Below, one piece after another: positions 13,346-13,689 of a DNA stretch of 13,689 bases (its first letter is position 1; every line of letters begins with the position of its first letter). The notes under the pieces were generated by a model that saw only the letters and a program-made list of their open reading frames with translations, searched no databases and had not been told where the DNA came from. The position numbers and the translations under genes were made by a program. Origin of the DNA: Deltaproteobacteria bacterium (GTDB lineage: Bacteria; Desulfobacterota; BSN033; UBA1163); the NCBI GenBank assembly GCA_016875255.1, contig VGRU01000081.1:1-13689 (forward strand), given 5' to 3'.

Positions 13346-13689
13346 ATGCCTCGGGTAAGTAATCTAACAACACAAACAACAATCATAAGACCAACAGAAG
13401 GTTGGGTTTCTCTCAAATTGCACGAACTTTGGGAATATCGGGAATTACTTTATTTCCTTACCTGGCGCGATATTAAAGTTCGTTATAAACAGACAGTTCT
13501 GGGTGCGGCTTGGGCTATCATCCAGCCTTTCTTCACAATGGTAGTCTTCAGCCTATTCTTTGGGAAGTTGGCAAAAATCCCTTCGGACGGTATTCCATAC
13601 CCAATTTTCAGTTACGCTGCTTTGGTTCCTTGGACCTTCTTCGCCAATGGGCTTACCCAATCATCAAACAGCCTGGTGGGAAGTGCCAG
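13346..13689 (+). CDS. ABC-2 type polysaccharide export permease, 5' part
   Basis: The frame runs off the window after 114 codons. The visible part matches the N-terminus of Wzm/TagG/RfbA-type permeases, inner-membrane subunits that with an ATPase export undecaprenyl-linked O-antigen or teichoic-acid-like chains. Seen are an amphipathic interface segment (LKLHELWEYRELLYFLTWRD), the typical basic IKVRYKQTVLGAAWAIIQP, a first transmembrane helix (FFTMVVFSLFFGKLA) and the start of a second (YPIFSYAALVPWTFFANGL), then QSSNSLVGSA. The ATG at 13346 is the only usable start after an in-frame TGA at 13316. The ATPase gene (wzt) would be expected just to the right. This supports an O-antigen or similar surface polysaccharide cluster. 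Confidence 0.92.
   Translation, partial: MPRVSNLTTQTTIIRPTEGWVSLKLHELWEYRELLYFLTWRDIKVRYKQTVLGAAWAIIQPFFTMVVFSLFFGKLAKIPSDGIPYPIFSYAALVPWTFFANGLTQSSNSLVGSA

Overview
The window is the left part of a surface-polysaccharide (O-antigen or exopolysaccharide) gene cluster. All genes are on the + strand. The genome is probably that of an uncultured, environmental Gram-negative bacterium. Its moderate GC, the many PIN-type toxin-antitoxin (TA) pairs and the dense dispersed repeats recall Desulfobacterota or Nitrospirota genomes assembled from the subsurface. This placement is inference and weak, because no rRNA or other marker gene is present.

The polysaccharide genes are: manC, a bifunctional GDP-mannose pyrophosphorylase/phosphomannose isomerase (198-1619); gmd, GDP-mannose 4,6-dehydratase (2293-3474); fcl, GDP-L-fucose synthase (3858-4880); galE, UDP-glucose 4-epimerase (10084-11058); a frameshifted, start-less NAD-dependent sugar epimerase (12139-13160); a 50-residue two-helix membrane protein (13151-13303); and the start of a Wzm-type ABC-2 permease that runs off the window (13346-13689). 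Together manC, gmd and fcl make GDP-L-fucose from mannose phosphate. galE supplies UDP-galactose. The permease would export the finished chain.

Small two-gene modules of TA type lie between the sugar genes. They are a nonsense-mutated DUF433 remnant (3589-3822), DUF433/DUF5615 (5364-6082), UPF0175/DUF3368 (6667-7339), DUF104/PIN (7797-8521), a DUF5678/retropepsin-like aspartic protease pair (8874-9508) and a second DUF433/DUF5615 pair (11242-11849). A GxxExxY protein with an abnormal C-terminus sits at 1676-2020. Most modules have their own promoter-like sequence and a good ribosome binding site. The polysaccharide genes mostly do not.

The most unusual content is the repeat landscape. Nearly every intergenic stretch holds arrays of a degenerate 9-bp tandem repeat (consensus ACYARANAR; about 120 units, all in the same orientation as the genes), joined to several families of short hairpin elements. 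The arrays run in phase into the stop codons of four genes, abut the start codon of galE, and have entered the coding regions of manC and fcl in the reading frames that lack stops. A different dispersed repeat has entered gmd. The repeats therefore appear to be spreading through the locus and reshaping gene ends. The DUF5678/aspartic protease pair, which occupies a slot otherwise filled by TA modules, is the best candidate for a poorly described functional system.
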